A stretch of DNA of 64,000 bases from Paenibacillus sp. FSL H7-0331. GTDB taxonomy: Bacteria; Bacillota; Bacilli; Paenibacillales; NBRC-103111. The notes below the pieces were generated by a model. That model did no database searches. It was given only the letters and a program-made list of their open reading frames with translations, and was not told the DNA's origin. The position numbers and the translations under genes are program-made. Each line of letters opens with the position of its first letter. The stretch's first letter is position 1. Where the stretch lies: assembly GCF_001956045.1 (NCBI RefSeq), contig NZ_MRTH01000007.1:1-64000 (forward strand), read 5' to 3'. Below, piece after piece: positions 18,189 to 26,722 of this stretch.

Positions 18189-19220
18189 TCACTGTAATAC
18201 GCTATCAATGAACACGGTTGTATGCTTGGCCAGATCGACTTCTACGACCTCCAAATCCGTCCCTGATTCGGATTTAACCACTCTGACGACAGGACGTCCG
18301 GGAAGTCCTCTGTGCTGTCCAACCACTACGCCCGTTTCTTTCGAAGATAGCCTTACCGAAGTCCCTGTAGGATAAACTGAGATCGTACGCAAGAACTGAA
18401 TCACAATCTCTCTGTCCAGCTCTTCCCCTGCCAATACCATCATGTGCTCACAAGCTTCATGCGGCATCATGCGCCGACCGAGCGACAAATCAAACAGCAG
18501 ATTATCGTAGGTGTTGGCAACGGCTACAATTCGTGCATACAGATGGATCTGATCTCCCTGCATCTCTCTTGGCAGACCGCTGCCGTTCATCTTCTCATGA
18601 TGCTGAAAAGCGACGTGGGCAATAAGCAGGCTTAGCTCACGTTTGTTCTTTAACAGCTCAAACCCACGCCAGGTGTGATGCTTCTTTAAATCCTCGGATG
18701 TATCGTCCGTAATCAATTCGACCTTACCGATATCATGCAGCATCGCCCCAATAACAAGCTCCCGCAGCTGGTTCATAGGCATTTCCATTTGAATCCCGAT
18801 CAGTGCAGACATCATGCTCACATTAAGCGCGTGCACATACATTTCATTGTCTTTGGTCCGGATATCGGACAGTTGGACCAACACATCTTTGTTTTTCATA
18901 ATTTCATCAAGCAAACTATCAATGCTTCCGTTAATATTACGCGTATTAAAATCTTTACCTGAACGGATGGAGTCAAACGTTTGTCCCATCCGCTGCATGA
19001 CCGCGCGCTTCGTCTCCTCGGACACAATATCTATAATATCGATGTCCTCAAACAACGGATCTTTAATGTAAATCATCGTAACGCCTATGCGGTTCAGGGT
19101 GTTGATCATATAAACCGTAAGCTGCACCCCATCCGATAGTAATACAGCACCATTACCGGAAAAAATTGTCCTACCCAAATGCTCCCCTGGCTCTACATTA
19201 TCAATGTGTACGTATCTCAT
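18189..19220 (-). CDS. HD-GYP-like domain protein with variant GLP motif, 343 aa
   Basis: Related to c-di-GMP phosphodiesterases of the HD-GYP class. The metal centre is visible: GAMLHDIGKVEL (HD), KKHHTWRGFELL, IAHVAFQHHEKMNGSGLP, and YARIVAVANTYDNL. The hallmark GYP triplet reads GLP, so activity may be altered. An N-terminal domain (about 1-90) has LGRTIFSGNGAVLLSDGVQLT and IYIKD. A C-terminal piece (about 280-340) has YPTGTSVRLSSKETGVV..RPVVRVV. Both flanking domains recur in the HD-GYP protein at 23.7 kb, so the two are paralogues of one architecture. The ribosome site is GGAG 5 nt before the ATG. Confidence 0.85.
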   Translation of the reverse strand: MRYVHIDNVEPGEHLGRTIFSGNGAVLLSDGVQLTVYMINTLNRIGVTMIYIKDPLFEDIDIIDIVSEETKRAVMQRMGQTFDSIRSGKDFNTRNINGSIDSLLDEIMKNKDVLVQLSDIRTKDNEMYVHALNVSMMSALIGIQMEMPMNQLRELVIGAMLHDIGKVELITDDTSEDLKKHHTWRGFELLKNKRELSLLIAHVAFQHHEKMNGSGLPREMQGDQIHLYARIVAVANTYDNLLFDLSLGRRMMPHEACEHMMVLAGEELDREIVIQFLRTISVYPTGTSVRLSSKETGVVVGQHRGLPGRPVVRVVKSESGTDLEVVEVDLAKHTTVFIDSVLQ

Positions 19221-19351
19221 CGGGTCTCCGTTCCGAACGTGTCAACAGCCCACAATAGCAGCTGAAATCGTGTGTATCACGTCCATATTTAATTTGACAG
19301 AGCCTATTCTGCCTATGCCACACCCACAGTCTGATAAAGAAATCAATTGTA

Positions 19352-20518
19352 TCAGTGCTTACAGGACGTAGAGGCTTTATCCAGCTCCATAAGAACCGTT
19401 TGGTGCTGTTCTTTACCAAGTGCCTCTTCTATGGCCACTTCGGCCTGCTTGCCCCCGATTCTCCCTAATGCCCACGCGGCGGAAGCACGGATTTCCGGCC
19501 TCTCATCTGTGATAAGCAGTTCATGAAGAACAGGAACAGCGGATTGATCCTTAAAATGTCCTAGTGCATAAATCGCATTGCGTTGAATGGGCTTCCTGCC
19601 GCGCCACGCAGCGGAGCTTGTACCAAAACGCTCTTTAAATTCACGGTTGCTCATCTTGAGTAGCGGAAGCAGCAGCGGTTTGACCTGCTCCGCATCCGGC
19701 TGGAGCTCGGGATGATGCGTCCAGTTCTTTCCCTTGTTCTTCGGACATACGATCTGGCACGTATCGCAGCCATATAGACGATTTCCGATCTTTTCTTTCA
19801 TTTCATCTTCTTCAACATGCCCCTTGGTTTGAGTCACATAGGAGATACAGCGGGGCGCGTTCAATTGTCCGGGGCCAACCAATGCTCCTGTCGGACATGC
19901 GTCTATACAGAGCGTACAGTCACCGCAGCTTTCCGTTACTGGCACATCAGAAGGCAAAGGCAGATTCGTAATCATTTCACCTAAATACACCCATGAACCG
20001 AATTCAGGTGTGATCACCGAACAGTTCTTTCCGATAAAACCAAGACCTGCCCGCTCCGCAACCGCTCGATCTACCAAAGCCCCTGTATCCACCATGCTTT
20101 CCATCCGGGCATCAGGAACGCGTTCACGAATCCAGGCCTCCAGCCGCTGCAGCCGGTTGCGCAGCACCTGATGGTAGTCCAAACCCCAGGCCGAGCGGGA
20201 AAAGATACCCCGATATGCACCAAGCTCTGATCGCGGCGCATTAACTAGCTTGGATGGATAAGCAACAGCAATGGAAATGATCGTTCTGGGTTCTGCCAAG
20301 CTGAGCGCAGGCTCGGTCCGTTTATCAAGATCCGGTTCCTCAAAGCCGGATTCATAGCCCTTGGCGCGATGCTGCAGCAGAATCGATTTTAATTCCACAA
20401 AAGGCTCAGCGCTGGAAATCCCTATTTTATCAATACCAAGCTCTGATGCGGCCTCACGCATGTCTTGCTTCAATTGATGCCAGTCCATGCGGTTACTTTG
20501 GTTCACAGCTTCCGTCAT
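19352..20518 (-). CDS. queG: Epoxyqueuosine reductase QueG, 388 aa
   Basis: A cobalamin- and iron-sulfur-dependent enzyme that reduces epoxyqueuosine to queuosine in tRNA. The N-terminal domain includes YRGIFSRSAWGLDYH and GFIGKNCSVITPEFGSWVYLGE. Two ferredoxin-type 4Fe-4S clusters come from CGDCTLCIDACPTGAL and CDTCQIVCPKNKG. The C-terminus carries PBS/HEAT-like repeats (RNAIYALGHFKDQSAVPVL and EIRASAAWALGRIGG). This is the long QueG form seen in Bacilli. The start is uncertain: the ATG at 20516-20518 is 11 nt from GAGG, while earlier GTG/ATG codons sit too close to it. It follows lepB by 24 bp. Confidence 0.95.
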   Translation of the reverse strand: MTEAVNQSNRMDWHQLKQDMREAASELGIDKIGISSAEPFVELKSILLQHRAKGYESGFEEPDLDKRTEPALSLAEPRTIISIAVAYPSKLVNAPRSELGAYRGIFSRSAWGLDYHQVLRNRLQRLEAWIRERVPDARMESMVDTGALVDRAVAERAGLGFIGKNCSVITPEFGSWVYLGEMITNLPLPSDVPVTESCGDCTLCIDACPTGALVGPGQLNAPRCISYVTQTKGHVEEDEMKEKIGNRLYGCDTCQIVCPKNKGKNWTHHPELQPDAEQVKPLLLPLLKMSNREFKERFGTSSAAWRGRKPIQRNAIYALGHFKDQSAVPVLHELLITDERPEIRASAAWALGRIGGKQAEVAIEEALGKEQHQTVLMELDKASTSCKH

Positions 20519-20542
20519 GTTCTGCATCACCTCGCTTGAAAA

Positions 20543-21139
20543 TTAAAGAATCCTGATTTTGGACAGCGGCCACACAATTAACTCCGCCCGCCCTTCTATC
20601 TTATCCAGAGTCACAGCTCCAAAGCTCCTGCTATCATAGCTGGCGAGACGGTGGCGATTATCGCCCATCACAAACAACGATCCCTGTGGTATCGTATATG
20701 GCTCCAGACTACCGTCTTCAATAGGTGAATCCGTGTAGCTCTCCATCGCAAACAATCCGTTAACATACAGCTTCCCCTGCTGAATCCAGACTTCATCTCC
20801 AGCTACAGCTACAACCCGTTTCACCAGAAAAATTGGCTGTGGCTCACTGGCCTCCGGCTCCTTGACGACCACAACATCGCCACGATTGGGACTCCCTATG
20901 AATTGAACGGTTTTATTAATAAATAACCACTCATTTTCTTCAAGAGTAGGCTGCATGGAAGCTCCTTTTACAGTTGAAAGGTGAAAGCCGTATTGATGGA
21001 CCATCGCCACAATGAATAAGGCAATGAGAATGGATTTGGTCCAACTCCAGACCTCTGTCAAAAGCCCGGCTGAATGATCTGCTGCCAACATGTCTGTTGA
21101 TAGTCGTTCTTCCGATTTTTTGGTAGTAAAGAAGCCCAT
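20543..21139 (-). CDS. lepB: Signal peptidase I, 198 aa
   Basis: Cleaves signal peptides of Sec and Tat exported proteins at the outer face of the membrane. A single N-terminal membrane segment (about 33-52) is followed by the catalytic Ser61 in GASMQPTL and the general base Lys107 in FLVKRVVAVAGD, then MGDNRHRLASYDSRSFG. It is the P-type form of Gram-positives. I use the ATG at 21137-21139, with GGAGG 6 nt upstream; a longer frame would overlap the preceding gene and lacks support. Product names sipS/T also apply; which paralogue this is cannot be told. Confidence 0.95.
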   Translation of the reverse strand: MGFFTTKKSEERLSTDMLAADHSAGLLTEVWSWTKSILIALFIVAMVHQYGFHLSTVKGASMQPTLEENEWLFINKTVQFIGSPNRGDVVVVKEPEASEPQPIFLVKRVVAVAGDEVWIQQGKLYVNGLFAMESYTDSPIEDGSLEPYTIPQGSLFVMGDNRHRLASYDSRSFGAVTLDKIEGRAELIVWPLSKIRIL

Positions 21140-21159
21140 TTTACGCCTCCATTCCTTAC

Positions 21160-21705
21160 TTAACCTTTCCACTTTTCCCACTCTCGGTAATAATAATGCA
21201 CCCACTCATCGCGAAAAGGCGCTTGATCAAGCTGAATGCGGCTTAATAAATCATTCAGCCCCTGCTTTACTTTTCCTTCTACAATGGCAGAGTAATGATA
21301 CATCAGCTTGTGCTGCTCATATTCATCCTGATCGACAACATGTACAGCACCGCCTGGCATTCGGATCACATCCAGGTCGTAATCGATATACGTAATGACG
21401 TTCCCGCTCAAGTAGGGAGGTGAAGCAACATTACAGTAATATCGCACACCCGATTCTTCCAATAGAGCGACTACATTAAACCACTGCTTGGGGATAAAAA
21501 AAGAGACACCTGGAATTCGGCTAACCCACTCTTTCCCGTCCGCCTCAATAATTTTCGTTTGACTATTGATAAGGATCATCATCGATTCCGCTTTGTGTGA
21601 TTCATGATGCAGCGATTCCGGAACCAAAGCGTTCTCAACCCACATCCGATGCAAATGTCCGTCATGCTTAAAGCTTTTGATGATATGCGTGGAAAAAGTC
21701 GCCAT
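21160..21705 (-). CDS. DUF402 family nucleoside tri/diphosphatase (NtdP/YgaC-like), 181 aa
   Basis: A small cytosolic protein of the DUF402 family, whose Bacillus and Staphylococcus members (YgaC, NtdP) hydrolyse nucleoside tri- and diphosphates. Family features are HRMWVENALVP, the central YYCNVASPPYLSGNVITYIDYDLDVIRMPGG and DQDEYEQHKLMYHYS, with the metal-binding Asp/Glu pattern. The length is typical. AAGGG stands about 10 nt ahead of the ATG at 21703-21705; an earlier ATG is too close. It is 20 bp upstream of lepB and probably co-transcribed. Substrate preference is inferred from the family. Confidence 0.85.
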   Translation of the reverse strand: MATFSTHIIKSFKHDGHLHRMWVENALVPESLHHESHKAESMMILINSQTKIIEADGKEWVSRIPGVSFFIPKQWFNVVALLEESGVRYYCNVASPPYLSGNVITYIDYDLDVIRMPGGAVHVVDQDEYEQHKLMYHYSAIVEGKVKQGLNDLLSRIQLDQAPFRDEWVHYYYREWEKWKG

Positions 21706-21902
21706 GAGGTCCATACCCTTCTATATGTAACATAAGACCAACGAAGACTTCAGCAGGCTTTCCCCAAGGAGAATGATGGGATTCCATCCTTCACTATCGC
21801 CTCATTCTATATCGGTTGGTTCTGACTTTACTTCGGTTATACATCATATGTTCCTGCGTAAATGATAACACATCTGGTTCATGGAAAACAGTTGTGCCAA
21901 CA

Positions 21903-21977
21903 CAAAAAAACACAGCCTCCGTTGTTAGCGAACAGACCGTGCCCGTTATAAACACTCCGTATTGTTAGGAAAACGGA
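21903..21977 (-). terminator. Probable terminator after the GNAT gene
   Basis: Two stem candidates follow the GNAT stop on the minus strand: CTCCGT/ACGGAG, then a CACGGTC..GGCTGTG stem with wobble pairs running into seven T residues (21905-21911). Confidence 0.5.
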
Positions 21978-21979
21978 GA

Positions 21980-22402
21980 CTATCCGTTTACGATGCTCAA
22001 GCGGTGTGAGGAACGTGAGAAATCGGTGTCCTGATAGCCGACGGATTCATACACCGGTAAAACCATCTCGTTATGAACATCTACTGTGATCATGATCTTG
22101 CGTACCTTACGCTGTACAAAACGTTGTCTCATCGATTCGATCAATGCCTTACCAAAACCGCGTCGCTGAAATTCCGTACTTACAGCGATACGATAATAAT
22201 AGCCGTTGTGATTGTCGATCGTACCTACGATTACACCTACGATTTGTTCATTCTCGGCAGCTACTAATACAAGCTCGCTATCCCAAGAAAGCTGCCTTGC
22301 AAAAGCTTCCATTGTTTCATCATAACAGGCCTCGCTTAATACGTGCTTGAATAAATCAGTAACAGAAACATAGTCGGACAATTGAAAGGGACGAACAAGC
22401 AT
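21980..22402 (-). CDS. GNAT family N-acetyltransferase, 140 aa
   Basis: A single-domain acetyl-CoA-dependent transferase. The N-terminus MLVRPFQLSDYVSV is a classic GNAT start. The acetyl-CoA loop is RIAVSTEFQRRGFGKALIESM (Q/R-x-x-G-x-G/A), and the C-terminal strand is MITVDVHNEMVLPVYESVGYQ. It resembles YlbP-type proteins. I use the ATG at 22400-22402, preceded by GGGAGAG 8 nt upstream; the longer frame has no ribosome site. It is divergent from sodA. Substrate unknown. Confidence 0.85.
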   Translation of the reverse strand: MLVRPFQLSDYVSVTDLFKHVLSEACYDETMEAFARQLSWDSELVLVAAENEQIVGVIVGTIDNHNGYYYRIAVSTEFQRRGFGKALIESMRQRFVQRKVRKIMITVDVHNEMVLPVYESVGYQDTDFSRSSHRLSIVNG

Positions 22403-22526
22403 CAACGGAACTCTCCCCACAGCATGGTTTTGTTTATTTCTATCTGGTATAAAATACGACAAATAGAGCTAAATTCCTTCTTATTTATTTGAAAATACAC
22501 AAAAAACTTTACAAATGATTAATAAT

Positions 22527-22562
22527 CTCTTGAAAGCGCTGTTTATTAAGCGTTTTCAAGAG
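22527..22562. promoter_or_regulatory. 14-bp hairpin carrying two head-to-head cre-like motifs
   Basis: CTCTTGAAAGCGCT (22527-22540) and AGCGTTTTCAAGAG (22549-22562) form a stem with a single G-T pair and an 8-nt loop. Each arm reads TGAAAnCGCT toward the centre, 12 of 14 matches to the CcpA cre consensus TGWAANCGNTNWCA. No T run follows on either strand, so it is a poor terminator. It sits between the divergent GNAT and sodA genes. Confidence 0.45.
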
Positions 22563-22700
22563 TATTAGTGCTCATATTTTCTATATTTTGGATAATTCCT
22601 TGGTCCTGTGGATGGATAAGTTTATAGGTCTTTTGTAATAATAAGACTTAGAGTCTGAATCCGATTGAGCAGCGTAGTGGATACTTAATATACATACATG

Positions 22701-22729
22701 TTGCTTTTATATGGAATATAGGCGATAAT
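22701..22729 (+). promoter_or_regulatory. sodA promoter
   Basis: -35 TTGCTT (22701-22706), 17 bp, -10 GATAAT (22724-22729). The rest of the 371 bp divergent region holds the hairpin at 22527-22562 and AT-rich sequence without a gene. Confidence 0.6.
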
Positions 22730-22773
22730 AGGATTGAATTGGAATCTACATAACTATTAGGAGGTATTTACGA

Positions 22774-23391
22774 ATGGCACATCAATTACCAGCTCTTCCT
22801 TATGCAAACAACGCTTTGGAACCACACATCGACGAGACTACGATGATGATCCACCACGATCGTCACCACAACGCATATGTAACTAACCTGAATGCGGCTT
22901 TGGAAGCTCACCCTGATCTTCAATCCAAGTCCATTGAAGAATTGATCTCCAACCTGGACAGCATTCCAGAAGGCATTCGTACTGCAGTTCGTAATAACGG
23001 CGGCGGACATGCCAACCACTCCTTGTTCTGGGAAATTATTGGACCTAACGGCGGCGGCGCACCATCCGGCGCATTAGCTGATGCTATCAATGCTGAGCTT
23101 GGCGGATTTGACAAGTTCAAAGAAGATCTTGCTAAAGCTGGCGCTACTCGTTTTGGCAGCGGCTGGGCTTGGCTTTCCGTAACTCCTGCAGGTAAATTGG
23201 TTGTAAGCAGCACGCCTAACCAAGACAGCCCAATCTCAGAAGGCAACACGCCAATCCTGGGTCTGGATGTATGGGAGCATGCTTATTACTTGAAGTACCA
23301 AAACAAACGCCCTGATTATATTTCAGCTTTCTGGAACGTTGTTAACTGGGATGAAGTTGGCAAACGTTACGCAGCTGCTGCTGGTAAATAA
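22774..23391 (+). CDS. sodA: Superoxide dismutase [Mn/Fe], 205 aa
   Basis: Dismutates superoxide to hydrogen peroxide and oxygen in the cytosol. The four metal ligands are His27 (MMIHHDRHH), His82 ([10 protein letters not shown]), Asp165 and His169 ([20 protein letters not shown]). The Gly/Gln pattern around GGHANH and the strong similarity in layout to Bacillus SodA suggest a manganese enzyme, though cambialism cannot be ruled out. The ribosome site is TTAGGAGG, the promoter is at 22701 and the terminator at 23407. Confidence 0.98.
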   Translation: MAHQLPALPYANNALEPHIDETTMMIHHDRHHNAYVTNLNAALEAHPDLQSKSIEELISNLDSIPEGIRTAVRNNGGGHANHSLFWEIIGPNGGGAPSGALADAINAELGGFDKFKEDLAKAGATRFGSGWAWLSVTPAGKLVVSSTPNQDSPISEGNTPILGLDVWEHAYYLKYQNKRPDYISAFWNVVNWDEVGKRYAAAAGK

Positions 23392-23406
23392 TAAGACATA
23401 CATTGT

Positions 23407-23444
23407 AAAACCGGGACTGGATACCCTCCATTCCCGGTTTTTTG
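23407..23444 (+). terminator. Terminator after sodA
   Basis: AAAACCGGGA (23407-23416) pairs with TCCCGGTTTT and runs into T residues. Confidence 0.92.
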
Positions 23445-23676
23445 CGTTATCTATAGATGCAGCTCCGTTAGTTTTCTAAACGGTTTTATAGGACAATTTG
23501 ATCATTATACGACAAAATTTGATAAACACTTGACTTTTGTAGCATTATACACAGAATTATGTCAACCTTTGTGGAATAATGTAGCACATAGACACATGAC
23601 TAGAGAACCATTGTGGCCCGTATTTCATCATCGTTATAGTGTCTAAACTACTAGTAAGCAAAGGTGATTTGATACT

Positions 23677-24795
23677 ATGAGATTACTCCCTCTTTCTATG
23701 GTTCAGCCCGGTATGCGATTAGGTAAACCCATCATCTCTGAAGAAGGTCAGACTTTAATCGGCTACAACGTGGAACTCAGTCAATCTCTGATCAATAAGC
23801 TGATCCAATTTGGCTTCCAGCAAATCTACATTAAAGACAAGCGAACCGATGACATCTACATCGAGGACTCCATAAGAGAAGAAACACGTCTTGTCATTCG
23901 CGGCCAACTGACTCGCAGCTTTCAAATGCTGCTTTCCTCCAAATCGGTGACGCTTAGCGAACGGCAGCAGATATCCAAAACTGCGAATCATTGTATAGGT
24001 CTGCTCAAGGACGATCTGAAATCCCATATTCGTCCTTCAGACGACACGATTATGTTGATGGTGATGAATCGAAGTACTTTTTCCATGGTCGAGCACTTTT
24101 TCCAGAATGCACTCAATGTAGCTGTCTACGCAACTCGTATCGGAATGATAGAAGGCTATAGCACGACTGACTTGGAAGCTCTCGGTATGGGGGCGATGTT
24201 CCATGATATCGGCAATGCGATGGTCCCCCATTCCCTGCTGACCAAAAAAACATCCTTGTCTCCATTGGAATTCGAAGAAATCAAGAAGCATACCGAGCAT
24301 GGCTTCAAGCTTCTGCGTGAAATACCTGGTGTTCCCCTACTCTCTGCTCACTGTGCGCTGCAGCATCATGAGAAGGTGAATGGCACCGGCTACCCCTTAA
24401 GTCTCTCCGGTACAAGCGTACATCCTTTTGCTCAATGGGTAGGTTTATTGGATGCCTATGATGCGATGACAAATCCACGTCCCTATCGCGCTTCCTTGCC
24501 ACCGGATCATGCATTAGAAAATCTTTTCACCGGAGCTGGAACGTTGTATGATAAGAGTAAGGTGGAATTTTTCCGAAATAAGGTGGCTATTTATCCAGTC
24601 GGCCTTAGTGTTCGCTTAAGTACCGGCCAAACCGGCATTGTATCGAAAATCAACCCGTCGTTCAAGCAGCGGCCTGTGGTAAGAATTTTGACCAATGAGC
24701 AGGGCGAGCAGCTAAGGTATCCGGAAGAGATAGATTTATCCCGTCACCTACACATCATGATCTATCGTATCGGAGAGGATGCACTCGTTCATTAA
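23677..24795 (+). CDS. HD-GYP domain protein (probable c-di-GMP phosphodiesterase), 372 aa
   Basis: Likely degrades cyclic di-GMP. The HD-GYP core is intact: EALGMGAMFHDIGNAMVP, KKHTEHGFKLLREIPG, AHCALQHHEKVNGTGYP with the full GYP triplet, and LLDAYDAMTNPRPYR. An N-terminal domain (about 1-95) has MRLGKPIISEEGQTLIGYNVEL and IYIKD. A C-terminal piece (about 305-365) has YPVGLSVRLSTGQTGIV..RPVVRIL. No membrane segment or receiver domain is present. A Crp/Fnr-family gene starts 13 bp after its stop, so the two form an operon. The architecture is shared with the GLP-variant protein at 18.2 kb. Confidence 0.9.
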   Translation: MRLLPLSMVQPGMRLGKPIISEEGQTLIGYNVELSQSLINKLIQFGFQQIYIKDKRTDDIYIEDSIREETRLVIRGQLTRSFQMLLSSKSVTLSERQQISKTANHCIGLLKDDLKSHIRPSDDTIMLMVMNRSTFSMVEHFFQNALNVAVYATRIGMIEGYSTTDLEALGMGAMFHDIGNAMVPHSLLTKKTSLSPLEFEEIKKHTEHGFKLLREIPGVPLLSAHCALQHHEKVNGTGYPLSLSGTSVHPFAQWVGLLDAYDAMTNPRPYRASLPPDHALENLFTGAGTLYDKSKVEFFRNKVAIYPVGLSVRLSTGQTGIVSKINPSFKQRPVVRILTNEQGEQLRYPEEIDLSRHLHIMIYRIGEDALVH

Positions 24796-24808
24796 GACTG
24801 GAAAAGAG

Positions 24809-25507
24809 ATGAATTCTTTCATGAAAAGTTTAATTCCGTTGTTACAAAATGTACCCTTGTTTCAAGATTTGGCAGTGAGTGATCTGGAGATCATTTCTCC
24901 TTTATTTGTTGAGCGTGATTTTAAAAAAGGTACGATTTTATTTTTCGAGGCAGATTTGGGAGAGGAATTTTTTCTTATACAATCAGGAGTCGTCAAAATT
25001 TACCGAATTGATTATGCCAAGGAAATTATTCTAGCACTATTTCGTGATGGAGATTTTTTCGGAGAAATGTCGCTGATCCAAAAGGGCTTGACCCGTTCGG
25101 CTACAGCGGAAACGCTTGAAAACTGTAAAATCTACACATTAATGCGTTCAGAATTTTATCATTTTCTCGAACAAACGCCTAAGCTGAGTCTGAGACTTCT
25201 TGAAGTCACGATGGAGAGACTCCGTAAAGCGAATGAGCAAATTTATGATCTTACCTTCCTCGACGTACGGATGCGTATTATCAAAGTCGTATGCAGACTT
25301 GCTCAGGATCACGGCATCATTAAGCAGGGAAGATTGATGATCAATATGAAACTGACTCACCAGCAGATTGCCAATCTGGCTGGTACCGTCAGAGAATCCG
25401 TAACCAAGGTACTACAGGAGCTGCAGGAGGATCAGATCATCACCATCGAGAAAAAAATGATTTTCATTAACAAAATGGAGGCCATGAAAAGACTTCTCCC
25501 CCTGTAG
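24809..25507 (+). CDS. Crp/Fnr-family transcriptional regulator, 232 aa
   Basis: An N-terminal cyclic-nucleotide-binding fold (about 10-130) has GTILFFEADLGEEFFLIQSGVVKIYR and FGEMSLIQKGLTRSATAET. The C-terminal winged helix (about 165-225) has LTHQQIANLAGTVRESVTKVLQEL. No N-terminal Cys cluster is present, so it is not an oxygen-sensing FNR. The effector may be a cyclic nucleotide or something else. I start at the ATG at 24809, with GGA 6 nt upstream; an upstream ATG (24779) overlaps the preceding gene and a later one (24821) is also possible. It is in one operon with the HD-GYP protein. The stop is one base from the convergent mutY stop, with no terminator between. Confidence 0.88.
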   Translation: MNSFMKSLIPLLQNVPLFQDLAVSDLEIISPLFVERDFKKGTILFFEADLGEEFFLIQSGVVKIYRIDYAKEIILALFRDGDFFGEMSLIQKGLTRSATAETLENCKIYTLMRSEFYHFLEQTPKLSLRLLEVTMERLRKANEQIYDLTFLDVRMRIIKVVCRLAQDHGIIKQGRLMINMKLTHQQIANLAGTVRESVTKVLQELQEDQIITIEKKMIFINKMEAMKRLLPL

Positions 25508-25508
25508 C

Positions 25509-26654
25509 TTACAGCTCTGTACAGGCTGCAAAATACGCATTCAATATTTTCAGAAACACGTTCGGGAATGCAAAATTGTCCATTGTCGCGCTATCCACCC
25601 ATTGATAATGAGAAGGCAGCAGCATGCCTGCAGGGCTTGGAATGATACCAGGCTCTAGTCTGCATGCAATAACATCCATATCCCAGTGAATATGGCTGAA
25701 CGTATGCTCAGCGTGCATAAACCATCTTTCCGGAATAATACCGATCGTTTCCTCTGCCAATTGGTCCGTCAGCAGCTTGAATGATTCTGGTATAAGTTCC
25801 GGCGAGGATGGACTGGCGGCCATATAAGTAAACGGAACCTCTGTATGAGGCAGCTCCCACATGCGGGCTAACAGCCCTTCCTGCGGTCTCTGACGAATTA
25901 GAACTTTACCTTGGTGATCACCGCTGCCTGCAATTAATGCCGCTACCCGCTGCTCTGGACGTGGGGGCTTGGCCTTTTTCTTAATCGGCAGCTGCTCCTC
26001 CATCCCCGCTTCACGGGCTGAGCAATGCTCCATAACCGGACAAGTCAGGCAGTTCGGGGAACGCGGCTTACATACCATAGCTCCAAGCTCCATCAAAGCC
26101 TGATTAAAATCGCCTGCAGCTCCTTCGGGAATCAATACTTTTGCCAGCTTTTCCATTATTCCTCTTGTGCTCGGCTTCATAATATCTTCTTCAATCAAAA
26201 AGTACCTCGATAATACCCGCATCACATTGCCGTCCACTGCAGGCTCAGGCTTGTTATAGGCGATACTCAGAATAGCCCCTGACGTATACGGACCCACGCC
26301 ACGGAGTGAGGAAATTTCTTCTTTATTATCGGGTACTATGCCTCCGTATCGTTCGTGAACCTCTCTAACGGCCCCTTGCAGATTACGTGCCCGTGAATAG
26401 TAGCCAAGACCTTCCCACAGCTTGAGCACGTCTTCTTCCGGTGCTTCAGCTAATGCTTCCACTGTGGGGAACCTTTCAATAAAACGGTGAAAGTACGGAA
26501 TGACCGTATCTACCCGCGTTTGCTGCAGCATGACCTCGGAAATCCAGATATAATAGGGATTACGACTACGACGCCATGGCAAATCACGGCGGTGACGAAG
26601 ATACCACGCCAGCAGTTCATTTGAAAAGTATTGTTGTTTATGTGTCGTGTCCAT
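25509..26654 (-). CDS. mutY: A/G-specific adenine glycosylase MutY, 381 aa
   Basis: Removes adenine mispaired with 8-oxoguanine. The catalytic Glu40 lies in ISEVMLQQT. The helix-hairpin-helix SLRGVGPYTSGAIL (116-129) leads to the catalytic Asp141 in PAVDGNVMRV. The 4Fe-4S loop uses Cys195, Cys202, Cys205 and Cys211 (CKPRSPNCLTCPVMEHC). A C-terminal NUDIX-like domain (about 235-375) recognises 8-oxoG. The length and domains are complete. AAGGAG precedes the ATG. It is divergent from the AraC-type gene. Confidence 0.97.
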   Translation of the reverse strand: MDTTHKQQYFSNELLAWYLRHRRDLPWRRSRNPYYIWISEVMLQQTRVDTVIPYFHRFIERFPTVEALAEAPEEDVLKLWEGLGYYSRARNLQGAVREVHERYGGIVPDNKEEISSLRGVGPYTSGAILSIAYNKPEPAVDGNVMRVLSRYFLIEEDIMKPSTRGIMEKLAKVLIPEGAAGDFNQALMELGAMVCKPRSPNCLTCPVMEHCSAREAGMEEQLPIKKKAKPPRPEQRVAALIAGSGDHQGKVLIRQRPQEGLLARMWELPHTEVPFTYMAASPSSPELIPESFKLLTDQLAEETIGIIPERWFMHAEHTFSHIHWDMDVIACRLEPGIIPSPAGMLLPSHYQWVDSATMDNFAFPNVFLKILNAYFAACTEL

Positions 26655-26684
26655 GAGTTCTCCTTCTGGTGATACATATTGTGG

Positions 26685-26690
26685 TATAAT
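26685..26690 (+). promoter_or_regulatory. Extended -10 element before the AraC-type gene
   Basis: TGTGGTATAAT gives an extended -10 (TATAAT at 26685-26690). I see no strong -35 box. It is 32 bp ahead of the chosen start. Confidence 0.4.
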
Positions 26691-26722
26691 AAATGGCAGC
26701 TTTTAGTGAAGGAGTGGGACCG

